In this document: positions 1-8,299 of the stretch, in pieces
Layout: every line of letters starts with the position of its first letter
How positions within the stretch are numbered: position 1 is the first letter of the stretch
Assembly (NCBI GenBank): GCA_003427395.1
Contig: BFEA01001032.1
Coordinates: 247,304 to 272,735, forward strand
Origin: Chara braunii
Lineage: Eukaryota; Streptophyta; Charophyceae; Charales; Characeae
Reading direction: 5' to 3'
DNA: 25,432 nucleotides
Translations under genes and position numbers: made by a program
The notes under the pieces: generated by a model
Seen by the model: only the letters and a program-made list of their open reading frames with translations
Database searches by the model: none
Told to the model about the DNA's origin: nothing

Positions 1-50
<50 letters not shown>

Positions 51-112
51 TCCCACTCCACAAGAAAAGTAAGAAGGAAAAAAAGGGAAAGAAATATCTT
101 CTCCCTCCCTCC

Positions 113-189
<77 letters not shown>
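1..189. repeat. (CA)n and composite (CCCT)n(CT)n(CA)n microsatellites
   Basis: A pure CA run fills 1-46. A second block at about 101-189 passes from CCCT to CT to CA. Both CA runs are followed by nearly the same sequence (ACTTCCCACTCCACAAG at about 48 and 191), so the whole unit of microsatellite plus flank is duplicated with a period of roughly 143 bp. Confidence 0.95.
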
Positions 190-190
<1 letters not shown>

Positions 191-400
191 ACTTCCCACT
201 CCACAAGACAAGTAAGAAGAAGGAAAAAAAGGTAAAAAAAAAACAGAAAGCTGATCACGACCCTGGAAACATATGGAGGCCACTCTCTCACACACCTAGA
301 CAAGAGAAGTGGGAAGAATGGAAGGGATGAAAAGGAAAGTGAAAACAAAGAGAGAAAGCTGATCTGGCCCCTGAAAACATGAGGAGGCCATAGCCTCCCT
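190..400. repeat. Imperfect direct duplication ending in a CATA-centred palindrome
   Basis: A segment reading AGAAAGCTGATC, a CCTG, AAACAT and GGAGGCCA occurs at about 245-281 and again at about 353-391, so it is an imperfect tandem duplication of about 108 bp. The second copy closes with GGAGGC-CATA-GCCTCC at 383-398, a perfect 6-bp palindrome. The stretch 400-780 is A-rich and shows no gene. Confidence 0.7.
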
Positions 401-786
401 CAGGGATAACCGGCGGAATAACAGGGGCATAAAGTGTTAGTCAGGAAATAAGGAATGAAAGCAAAACATTTCTGAGCAGACTGAGAAGAAAAGGGTCAAT
501 GCACAAGCTGTTGCACTCGTGAGAACAGCGACACTTTTGTACTCTGTAATCAGTGTAATGTAATTACTAATTACTAATTTCTCACATAAAGTGCATTCAA
601 CTGGTGGCTTGACTGATTGAAGATAAACATTTCCGAAGTACTCAGGAAAAAACAGGAATGAAGTTAAACATTTGTGTGAAGTACTACCACGGAAAATGAA
701 TTTCCACTAATCACACTTTAAATGTCCTGCTACTTCAGCCTGCTCATCCTGTTCAAATGCCAATCATGCACCTGGCCATCTGCAGA

Positions 787-1079
787 CATCAAGATTCCTT
801 CTCAGTTCTGACAGAGGCATTCACAACAAGTAGGCCGTAGTACGGTCAGGTGCATTCCCTCAAGAACCCTTAAAACTTCTTGAGGAAATTCAATTATGTG
901 TCCAACCGTCTTCCCCCAAATAGAACGTACGGTCATTGTGCCCGTATTTTGGCCAACTTTCAGTCCAGATTCAGGCATAATGACCATACGTTCTATTTGG
1001 GTGAAGACAGCAGCATCAAGATTCCTTCTGACAGAGAGGCATCGGCAACAGACCAGGAATAGTACTTAGGTATTCCCTC
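787..1079. repeat. Direct repeat flanking a foldback hairpin element (copy 1)
   Basis: Direct repeats at 787-861 and 1014-1079 share CATCAAGATTCCTTC, TGACAGAG and a closing ATTCCCTC. Between them lie inverted arms at 908-941 and 975-1008, which match at 31 of 34 positions around a 33-nt loop. The same hairpin family recurs at 7011-7121, including the loop motif AGTCCAGAT. The short coding frames here are by-products of the inverted arms and are not genes. A small non-autonomous foldback or MITE-like element is the best reading. Confidence 0.7.
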
Positions 1080-1080
1080 T

Positions 1081-1190
1081 TTTTTATTTCATTTTATTTC
1101 ATAAAATACATTTTATTTCATAAAATACATTTTATTTCATAAAAAATGATAAAATACATTTTATTTCATTTTATTTCATAAAATACATTT
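1081..1190. repeat. AT-rich tandem repeat, unit ATTTTATTTCATAAAATAC (block A)
   Basis: Several units of a 19-20 bp repeat that is itself a small palindrome (ATTTTAT, TTC, ATAAAAT). A second block of the same family in the same orientation lies at 2248-2345, about 1.06 kb downstream. Confidence 0.9.
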
Positions 1191-1539
1191 GCAAGGAACA
1201 TGAGCAATAGCGAGATGACAGAATCCAGATAACACGATCACATTGAAAGCCAGAAAGTCCCTCAGTGTCCAGAAAGTAGCATTGCACCAATAATACACCA
1301 ACGGAGAATCGTAGCACTGAAACCGAATGTCAATAAGAGCTTACTCTCGTCTTCACCAACATAAGAGTCCAGGCCCTTCCCCCTACTTGGCGCTCGGCGC
1401 CAGACTACTCCCCACACAGCTACTATCTGCCTAAGAATTGACAATGCAACTGTTGATGTCAGCAGCCACCGAAGTGCATGAAGATGTCGCCCAATGCAGA
1501 CCATCGCAAATACCAGGTATGAGCCCTCACATCACATCC

Positions 1540-1543
<4 letters not shown>
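1191..1543. other. No gene recognised
   Basis: Mixed-composition sequence between block A of the AT repeat and the CT microsatellite. Short frames on both strands show no conserved motif, no repeat and no splice-like structure that I can support. Confidence 0.4.

Positions 1544-1622
<79 letters not shown>
1544..1622. repeat. (CT)n microsatellite
   Basis: About 39 uninterrupted CT dinucleotides. The long Ser-Leu (plus) and Arg-Glu (minus) reading frames through it are artefacts of the repeat. Confidence 0.97.
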
Positions 1623-1626
<4 letters not shown>

Positions 1627-2247
1627 GTCTCCCTTGTCTACCCTCTGTACACCCGAAGACCACCACTGCGCCTTGCTGTATGTCCAAGCCCAGCCAGCTA
1701 TGGAAGCTGGGCTATGGCCATGCCCTCTGCAGCGCCCTTCTTCACACACGACCGCACGTGCACAGCACCTTGCCCTAGCACTAGCAGCAGCAAGCGAGCG
1801 TCCGCTCCAGCAGCGCTGCCGCAAACTGGCAAGTGCCCGAATGAGCTGCCAGGCAGCGAACTCTTTCCTATATTGAAAGAGTTTGGCCTGGCCTGCGGTC
1901 TGACTGGGCTGCACCTGCACCCAGAAGCTTCCGGTAGGCCCCAGGTGGCTGGGCCTCTGCTGCAGCTGCTGGGCCTCGTTCAGTTATGCCTCCAACTGTC
2001 TGTGTATGTTGCTGCGAATGTTGCCCAGGGCCTGCATTTCAGGAAAAAGGCCAGAAGGCCGTGCAAAGTATTTGCTGCTCAGGTCCTGGGTCCCCTCAAC
2101 CAACTGACGCGACACAACTGCCTGAACCCCAAATACAAAATTGACAGCATTGGGCCCCTCTCGTAATTTGTTAGGCCCGCCTTCACTTACGGCAGGCATA
2201 CTTGCATCACGGGCCCCTTAGGCCTGCCGAGGAGCCTTATCCTCGCA
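1623..2247. other. No gene recognised; GC-rich segment with small hairpins
   Basis: A GC-rich block of about 600 bp between the CT microsatellite and AT block B. It contains CCAGCT-ATGGA-AGCTGG near 1695 and GGGC-TATGGCCAT-GCCC near 1713, short palindromes resembling the CATA-type hairpins elsewhere in the window. Open frames exist on both strands, but their products match no family I recognise and run into the microsatellite. Confidence 0.4.
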
Positions 2248-2345
2248 CATTTTATTTCATAAAATACATGTTATTTAATTTTATTTCATAAAATACATTT
2301 TAATGATTTTATTTCATAAAAGACATTTTATTTCATTTCATTTTC
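2248..2345. repeat. AT-rich tandem repeat (block B)
   Basis: Same TTTTATTTCATAAAATACA family and orientation as 1081-1190, but more diverged, with TTTAATTT and AAAAGACA variants. The two blocks bracket a more GC-rich segment of about 1.06 kb. Confidence 0.9.
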
Positions 2346-2881
2346 TCCTTAAAAAAACGAACCCCATAACCTTCTTCTTTGGCAATTTCAATCGTATGTC
2401 ATAGCTAACCAACGCCACGGGGAGCTGCATCGGAGAAGCGTCACTCTCCACAAAAGAGACTGTACGAACTTCAGTGCGAGCCGTATGAATGATGTGTGCA
2501 AGAAAGACGCACCATTCTGATCACAACAGACAGAACCAGAAGGTTCAATTTCCAACTTTTGAAAAGTTGAAAAGAAAAAGTTGGTAATCAGTCGTTACGG
2601 AGAACATTTTCTTCGATCTTTGACGCAGTCTTCGTATTCTATCTAACCTCTAGTGAAAACTAGAGATGATTGGAAAGGCCAATCAAACTCGGAGATGGAT
2701 GATTGGGTTTTCAGCAAAATCTATTGAGGTAGAATGTGTGATCTTCATTTCATTGCAAGAGGTACAGCAAGAGTCACTCCAAGCAGGTAGACAAGTAAAT
2801 AGTTTGCTTGCCCAGCTCAGCTTACCTATTGAACAAGTGCACATTGATGAAAGCGAACGTCTGGGTAAACAAATGCCTGAT
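2346..2881. other. No firm gene; cluster of short perfect hairpins
   Basis: Three short palindromes stand close together: CAACTTTT-G-AAAAGTTG near 2552, CTCTAGT-GAAA-ACTAGAG near 2648 and GATTGG-AAAG-CCAATC near 2668. The plus-strand frame from about 2740 to 2890 has a protein-like composition (LQEVQQESLQAGRQVNSLL) and might be an exon fragment. No clear splice sites or family match support it. Confidence 0.35.
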
Positions 2882-3300
2882 AAGGGATGGAGGTACCTGC
2901 ATGAGCAAAGAGTAATAAACGGGTTCAGTATCTTATTCAAGTTCTGCATTGCGTGGCTTCCTCCTCCTCCTCCTCCTCCTCCTCCTCCTCCACCTTCTTC
3001 CTCCTCTTTCCTTCTCCATCTTCTTCCTCCTTTTTCCTCCTCTGTCCTTCTCCATCTTCTTCCTCCTCTTTCCTTCTCCTCGTCCCCGTCCTCCAAGGGA
3101 TGGGGGTACCTGCATGAGCACAGCTAATAACCGGGTTCAGTATCTTATTCAAGTTCTGCATTGCCTGGCTTCCTCCTCCTCCTCCTCCTGCACCACCACC
3201 TTCTTCCTCCTCTTCCCTTCTCCACCTTCTTCCTCCTATTTCATCTCCTCGTCCCCGTCCTCCTCCATTCTCGTCCTGCTCCTCTTTCTTCCTTGTTCTC
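2882..3300. repeat. 213-bp tandem duplication with (TCC)n and polypyrimidine minisatellite
   Basis: The block starting AAGGGATGG-GGTACCTGCATGAG at 2882 is repeated from 3095, an offset of 213 bp, and runs through TTCAGTATCTTATTCAAG into a TCC trinucleotide run in both copies. Each TCC run continues into a degenerate TTCCTCCTCTTTCCTTCTCC minisatellite. Poly-Pro, poly-Leu and Arg/Glu-rich reading frames here are repeat artefacts. Confidence 0.9.
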
Positions 3301-3369
3301 ATGAGCTTTAAACAGAGGTGACTACGCAGTCAACATCAAAACCCCGACAGTTCACCAAGCGGGGGCTAA

Positions 3370-3437
3370 TCATAGTTGTCGTTGTCGTCGTCATCATCAT
3401 CCTCATCATTACCATCATCACTATCATCATCATTTTA
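3370..3437. repeat. Degenerate (GTT/GTC/ATC)n trinucleotide repeat
   Basis: An interrupted trinucleotide tract starting as GTTGTCGTT and shifting to ATC with ATT and CTC variants. It encodes only homopolymer-like peptides in all frames. Confidence 0.9.
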
Positions 3438-3954
3438 AGAATGGGTCCGTTTTCCAAACACTCTTCTTCTTCATGTCCTTCTTCAAGTTCTTCTTCACGA
3501 ATCACAACCTTGAAGCACGGATACGCCTCCACAAGCAGTCAAACAGCAAAATTAACTTAGTGTCGTCATCAATATCAACTTCAAATAACATGAACACCAA
3601 TCCCTGCCAGTCCATAAGCCTGGGACAACTCACATTGCGCCTACCGTGTGACATGCTGCGGCCTCCCACACCGGGCTTGGGAGGCCTGGCCCTCTCTGCC
3701 TGCGGTTTGCCGCAAAGTTCTGTTTGACAATGAGGGTTCAGCCTCCTGATGGGTCGATAAAACTTTCGACGGAACAGTCTGCCACATCCCCTCATTTGCT
3801 GTCCTCTTCTCCCTCTCTGCCTACGGTTTACCGGGCAGTTCTATGAATGTATATGGATCGCATTCCGCCTAGGTGGCCCCATTTAGTTTCACTGTTTTAT
3901 CCAACAGGGACCTAGGCTACCAGAGTGGCCCAGGAACACCGCCAGGCCGGGCCC
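3438..3954. other. No gene recognised; one imperfect repeat pair
   Basis: A segment beginning CCTCTCTGCCTGCGGTTTGC at about 3691 is repeated in altered form at about 3812 (CCTCTCTGCCTACGGTTTAC), an offset of about 121 bp. Nothing else is recognisable. Confidence 0.4.
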
Positions 3955-4100
3955 AAAAAAAAAAAAAAAATAAAAAAAAAAATGGTAAAGAATTTCGATG
4001 TGACCCCGAGGCAAAAGTTGTCCAGTTTATTTTTCTGCATAACATAATATTAATTTGTTTTCAGAATTTTCAAATTTTGGAGTTTTTTTTTTTTTTTTTT
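3955..4100. repeat. Convergent A-rich and T-rich tails, possible tail-to-tail retroposons
   Basis: An A-rich run with single T interruptions (3955-3982) follows GCCAGGCCGGGCCC. About 100 bp on, a run of 18 T (4083-4100) precedes GCTGGGACC. Read on the minus strand, the second tract is an A tail following a GC-rich head. This is what two oppositely oriented short retroposons would leave, but I see no Pol III boxes. Confidence 0.4.
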
Positions 4101-4220
4101 GCTGGGACCTTCTACGGTCCTTGCACGACCGGGCAGCCGGGGCAAACACCATGTTGCGGATACAATTTCATGTTTTCGCCCAGCTTTTGTGAGTATGGCT
4201 CCCCGAGTTGAGATTTGTGG

Positions 4221-4350
4221 CTCATTGATTAGAGGTATGCCGTAGGAGAGGAGATCGAGGTGCAGGAGAGGCATGCTGCAGGAGAGGAGACAGTGGGCTT
4301 GGTACTGTCTTCTCATTGATTAGAGGCATGCTGTAGGAGAGGAGAATCTT
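4221..4350. repeat. Short tandem repeats around CTCATTGATTAGAGG
   Basis: CTCATTGATTAGAGG occurs at 4221 and 4312 (period 91). Between and after them are several copies of GCATGCTGCAGGAGAGGAGA with small changes. Confidence 0.8.
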
Positions 4351-4446
4351 GTGGTCTTGGTACTGCGCGAATGGTCCCACGAGCCTGTGCTGCCCTTCTG
4401 GAACACATGGATAGAAGGTGTGGCAGTGCTTTGGCTCTTGCGGAAG

Positions 4447-4800
4447 CTGTGGTGGGTCGTAGTTCGGTCTCCTTCGGCAACAAGTTGATGGCAGCTGGAG
4501 TGGCGTGGCGGAAGGAAGCGGTGCTCTTGCTGCGGCTGTGGTGGGTCGTAGTTCGGTCTCCTTCGGCAACAAGTTGAAGGCAGCTGGAGTGGCGTGGCGG
4601 AAGGAAGCGGTGCTCTTGCGGCGGNGCGGCTGTGGTGGGTCGTAGTTCGGTCTCCTTCGGCAACAAGTTGAAGGCAGCTGGAGTGGCGTGGCGGAAGGAA
4701 GCGGTGCTCTTGCGGCGGCTGTGGTGGGTCGTAGTTCGGTCTCCTTCGGCGACAAGTTGATGGCAGCTGGACTGGCATGGCGGAAGGAAGCGGTGCTGTA
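4447..4800. repeat. 89-bp minisatellite, four units
   Basis: Units start with CTGTGGTGGGTCGTAGTTCG at 4447, 4536, 4630 and 4719. The spacing is 89, 94 and 89 bp; the middle one is longer because of an extra GCGGN stretch with an N at 4625. Since 89 is not a multiple of 3, the same peptide cycles through all minus-strand frames, so the long Pro/Arg-rich reading frames are artefacts. Confidence 0.95.
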
Positions 4801-4904
4801 ACTGGTTGCATCATCATCCTCAGGCTGGAGTAACGGCGGAGGAATGTGGTCATCATCATCATAGGTTGTTAGCACGGCTGTGATGGGGGAAATTTGTCAT
4901 TCAG

Positions 4905-5300
4905 ATTCTCCTTTGCCCTCTCCCTCTTTCCTTCCCCTTTGCTCCCTCCCCTCCTTCCTCACGGCCTCCAAGGTTTCTCCTTTTCTTTTGAAGAGTTGGA
5001 AAGAAGGAAGCGCGGCGGTGGTGGGGGAGGCAGGGGAGGGAGGAGAGGGGGGGGGGGGGGGGGGGGACTAAGATGAATGTAGGGTAACATTATGTTTTGA
5101 GGTGCTCCCACCTGTTTCTTTTGGCGGTGCTGTTTCTCCTTTCGTCCTTCCCCTCGTCCCTCTCTCCCTCGCCTCCTTCCCTTCCTTCGGCTTTTCCCCA
5201 AGGCTTCTCCCTTCCTTGCAAAGAGGTGGAGGAGGGATGTGGGTGGGAGGCAAGGGGATTTTTGTTTTTTTTTGGGGGGGGAGGGGGAGGGATGGGAGGG
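4905..5300. repeat. Two polypyrimidine-to-polypurine blocks with a 20-G run
   Basis: Two diverged copies (about 4905-5066 and 5120-5300) each go from a C/T-rich half to a G/A-rich half on one strand, with the CCAAGG-TTCTCC core shared. The first ends in 20 consecutive G (5047-5066). Such tracts can form G-quadruplex or triplex structures. No gene is present. Confidence 0.7.
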
Positions 5301-6069
5301 GCAAAGGAGGTAGGGGTGGCAAGAGGAGAGAGATGTTACAAGGGGAAAGAGAATTTTCAGGGTTGGGAATGGGGTGGTGAGGGGAGGTATTGATGGGAGC
5401 GTGGGTATGAGAATTGGGGGTTTGCATCATGTCGTTGAAGGAGCAGTAGCCGGAGACGGTTGCCAGTTTGTTGTATTGTAGGATTAGGGGCGCGTCGTGC
5501 CATCACCAGGAAATTTCGGAGAAATGGTAAAATATGGGTGAGAGTTTTTTCAGATATTCCTATTATCAGCAATTTTTTCCATTCCTCGGTGAAGATACCC
5601 TAAAAGATTCCCCACAATCATACTAAGTATAGCCAATATTTGTAAGATGGAATTACTACCGACAGTTGGATTTGTCAGCGCTTTGTGTGCAGGCAGTCTT
5701 GTCATTGTAGCACCATGGAGGAGAAGGTGGAGGTTGGGGAGAAGAGAGAGACAGGGTATTGGGTAGACTGGCATTCTTTGGCAGGATTTTCAAGGGCTTC
5801 TTCCGTCATCAAGGTTGAGTAGTGTTTAATAGGGTTTAATTTTTTTACAAGGTTTGTTAGAGGTTCCACTGGCTCTTGTCATTTCGGGAAAACAAGGTGA
5901 CCCGGGCGGGCCCGGCTTGTTGCCTAGCCGGCAAGTCAAAAAGGTACATATACTGATGACGGACAATGGCCCCCTTCTCTTTTTTTTTTAAAAAAAGAAA
6001 AGAAATTTTAAAGCAATTAGTTAAATTGTCAATGCAAAAAAGACTAGTGTGAAAAGACCAAATTCTCAC
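5301..6069. other. No gene recognised; probable intron or downstream part of the myosin gene
   Basis: On the minus strand this lies directly downstream of the myosin exon at 6070-6198. I looked for the next conserved dilute-domain exon and did not find it, so it is either outside the window or in a long intron. A GC-rich patch near 5900 (GGGCGGGCCCGG) is followed by a T-rich run near 5980. Confidence 0.4.
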
Positions 6070-6198
6070 CCTCTTCTCTCGAAGGATGTTCATGTTCTCC
6101 GTCATGATCTTAATCATCGCATGCCAGTTGGTTGAACTTTGCTCTGATGAGCTTGGCTGCTTTGCGCTTCCACTGAAACTCCTTGTTCGCTTCGGAGC
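6070..6198 (-). CDS. Myosin class XI tail, dilute-domain exon (downstream of the two)
   Basis: A 129-nt exon of 43 codons on the minus strand. It starts after a pyrimidine-rich acceptor (CTTCTCCTCTTCTCCCAG) and ends at AGG followed by GTGAGA. Both boundaries are phase 0, matching the exon at 7920-8126. The product begins APKRTRS, in line with the APR-type sequence that follows the CIQ in plant myosin XI dilute domains. A Ser-rich linker follows, then NWHAMIKIMTENMNIL, which fits the HW-containing helix of the same domain. This globular tail binds cargo in actin-based transport. The match is by family pattern from memory; the Ser-rich linker is not conserved. The following exon was not found. 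Confidence 0.65.
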
Positions 6199-6359
6199 CT
6201 GGGAGAAGAGGAGAAGACAAAAGTCCAACACCTTATATATTCCACACACCCAAACGAAAAGCGAAACATTCTTCTTATCGGACCAGTTATGTACTATCCA
6301 AAATCTCTTGTTCAGCTTTTTTCTTCTGCTGTTTACCAAATTCACTCACTTGACTGCCT

Positions 6360-6500
6360 TCTATTTTGACCCTTTCTCTCCCCCTCCCCCCCCGCCCTCC
6401 TCCCCCCGCCCCCCTCCTCTCTTCCTTCTCACTCTTTCTTCCAAGAAGGAGATTGAGGTCCTATTGACTCAGTCCGGGGGGAAGGAAGGGCGGGGGGTGA
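6360..6500. repeat. C-rich and G-rich low-complexity tracts
   Basis: A C-rich run (about 6375-6420) is followed about 50 bp later by G-rich sequence (about 6475-6500). This is low complexity with no coding content. Confidence 0.6.
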
Positions 6501-6550
6501 GGAGGAACAGCTTGACATAAATCATATTTACTTTGCTACCTTTCACTTAA

Positions 6551-6598
6551 AAATTTCTACACTACGGAGCACCAAAATTTCTACACTACAGAGCACCG
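6551..6598. repeat. 24-bp tandem duplication
   Basis: AAATTTCTACACTACGGAGC occurs at 6551 and again, with A for G at one site, at 6575. The second copy leads into GTTCGAACC at 6598-6606, which matches a Pol III B-box, but no A-box is visible at the right distance. Confidence 0.85.
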
Positions 6599-7010
6599 TT
6601 CGAACCCTGTGGGTGTGTTTCTTCTATATACTCTTACTAAAGTGTAAGCCGGGTCTGGCGTAACACTCCCACCAGGTTGGCCGGCCTTAGAGTGTTGAGA
6701 AAACACTTGGGACAGGGGGGGGGTGGGCCCAGCAGAAACCGCGCGACGTTTGGCGCGTTTGTCAAAGTTTTTGGGTGCATGTTCGAATACAAGTACATAG
6801 CTGAGCCACGGCGGGGACACTCACAGCAGGGTGCTTTTCACTCTGGACGTTATCTGGGGCAGATACTTTCTGAAAAGTGGGAGTGTGTGTGGGGATACTT
6901 CTGGATTTTTTGTCGTCGTTGTTTTCTTTTTGTAGTGTTGTGGGGAACTTGTGGCCAAATAAGTGGGCATGGCGTCAATGCCGCCTTTTTGGATATTTTC
7001 TTGTCATCAA

Positions 7011-7121
7011 CTACCGTCTCCACCTGAAGAGAACGCCCAGTCATTATTGCCGTATTTGGTGCAAATTTTAGTCCAGATACAGCAATAACGACCGGGCGTT
7101 CTATTCGGGTGAAGACGGTAG
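7011..7121. mobile_element. Foldback hairpin element (copy 2)
   Basis: Inverted arms 7011-7050 and 7082-7121 match at 35 of 40 positions around a 31-nt loop. Arm and loop motifs (GAACG, GGTGAAGAC, AGTCCAGAT) are shared with copy 1 at 908-1008, so this is a dispersed family and not a chance palindrome. It lies in the myosin intron. There is no room for a transposase, so it would be a non-autonomous MITE-like element. Confidence 0.7.
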
Positions 7122-7271
7122 TCAGGAATCTTATGTTCGGATAACCGACTCCTATAGTTTGGATGACTGGCTCCTACGGCGCCGGAAGGTTTGGAATTAT
7201 TATGACTTATCCAATTGGACTGCGGAGGATGGAAACTCTTGGCCCTTGAGGACAAGAACGGTCGAGGAAAG

Positions 7272-7640
7272 AAAACGGAACAAAGCAGCGTACAAAACGG
7301 AACAATAGAGAAATGGAACAAACAGGGAGAAAACGGAACAAAATGGGACAAAAGAGAAACGGAACAAACAGGGACAACACAGAAACGGAACAAAACAGGA
7401 CAAAAGAGAAACGGAACAAACAGGGATGGGGAACGAAACGGAACAAAAGAGGAGGGAATGGAACAAATGGGGAGAAAACGGAACCAAACGGGACAAAAGA
7501 GAATCGAAACAAACAGGGACAAACCAGAAACGGAACAAAACGGGACAAAAAAGAAAAACCGAATAAACGGGGACAAAACAGAAACGGAACAAAACGGAAC
7601 AACACGGAACAATACGGAACAAAACTGGACAAAAACAGAA
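7272..7640. repeat. Minisatellite with 26-bp higher-order unit and 10-bp core
   Basis: GGAACA motifs recur at 7335, 7361, 7387 and 7413 with an exact 26-bp period, the unit being GGAACAAAAC plus GGGACAAAAG plus AGAAAC. At the end (7576-7620) the array changes to a plain 10-bp CGGAACAAAA repeat. Because 26 and 10 are not multiples of 3, all frames stay open for long stretches, giving false Phe/Cys/Val-rich proteins on the minus strand and Asn/Gly/Thr-rich ones on the plus strand. Confidence 0.95.
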
Positions 7641-7919
7641 AGCTGAACTTGCTCCCCACGCTCACTGATGCACAGACCTAGATCATATACAACCTATGCA
7701 TGAAACTTGAGGAGGGTTGTGACAAGATACAAGGCATGGACTATTTGGAAGGCTGGTGAAGGGGGGAAAAGACAACAGCCAACGATTCCGAGACATACAC
7801 ACTGCCTTGAAATTTTGAACCCGAAACAAACAAAGCGACAGAACATATTTTTTTTTGGGCAGAGGGTAGACAAGAGAAACGAACAGTCCATCGCGGGTCC
7901 TTTCTCACGAGAAACACAC

Positions 7920-8126
7920 CTTAATGCATTGACTTATCACAGGGATCAGGTCCTTCTTTAGACTGTCCCTTAGAAGACCATACACCTTTTCAACAGAAGC
8001 TGCCAGCTGCTGTTTAAACAACAAGGCTGGGTACTTAGCTTCTCCACACCACGCATGCTCCATTGGTGGTTGACTGAAGCTTGCTCCCACAGCGCCTTTC
8101 GTGGAAACCAATGTTCCCCTCGGCAT
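7920..8126 (-). CDS. Myosin class XI tail, dilute-domain exon (upstream of the two)
   Basis: A 207-nt exon of 69 codons on the minus strand. It follows acceptor TGCGATTTGCAG and ends at AAG before donor GTGTGT, phase 0 at both ends. The product contains [13 protein letters not shown] followed by [16 protein letters not shown] and ends CIK. This is the signature of the plant myosin XI (and myosin V) dilute domain, the C-terminal globular tail that binds cargo or receptors and sets organelle transport along actin. The first 27 residues or so are Gly/Ser-rich and not conserved, as expected for the variable loop before this motif. Together with 6070-6198 it gives CIK-APK across the junction. Upstream exons (motor, IQ motifs, coiled coil) would be at higher coordinates and are mostly absent or displaced by transposons. 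Confidence 0.82.
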
Positions 8127-8299
8127 CTGCAAATCGCAGCACAAAAATAAAGTTTACTAAACCAATCAAAATGCAACCCAAACAAATTGAAAAAAAACAA
8201 TCGACCACAGACGACGACGACAAGACAAACATAGACGAGCACTGATCCACACAAATCGCTGTCTGAGATTCCTGCAATTTCTGAGAAAGTGCTTTCGTT

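Larger units (their letters stand above)
6199..7919 (-). other. Intron of the myosin gene
   Basis: On the minus strand the intron begins GTGTGT after AAG and ends in a long pyrimidine tract plus CAG. It is about 1.72 kb and carries a 24-bp tandem pair (6551-6598), a foldback hairpin element (7011-7121) and a minisatellite (7272-7640). Its boundaries join two phase-0 exons whose products are neighbours in the dilute domain. Confidence 0.6.

Noticed and set aside
1438-2166. Long plus-strand frame through the CT microsatellite, and its minus counterpart
   Set aside because: More than 25 residues are Ser-Leu or Arg-Glu from the repeat, and the rest matches no family. Frames are open on both strands at once.
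2666-3127. Plus-strand frame with protein-like start (LQEVQQESLQAG)
   Set aside because: It ends in a TCC repeat, has no clear splice sites and matches no family I know; kept only as a remark.
4222-4875. Pro/Arg-rich minus-strand frames
   Set aside because: Translation of the 89-bp minisatellite in three frames.
5550-5774. Minus-strand frame as the next myosin exon
   Set aside because: It lacks the conserved residues expected after the 6070-6198 exon of a dilute domain.
6598-6606. Pol III B-box GTTCGAACC, possible tRNA or SINE
   Set aside because: No A-box at the right distance and no tRNA fold; a 9-bp match alone is weak.
7272-7640. CRISPR-like regular repeats
   Set aside because: Contiguous tandem units with no unique spacers, in a eukaryotic intron.
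7200-7665. Overlapping Phe/Cys/Val-rich minus-strand frames and Asn/Gly/Thr-rich plus-strand frames
   Set aside because: They are produced by the 26-bp and 10-bp minisatellite, whose period is not a multiple of 3.
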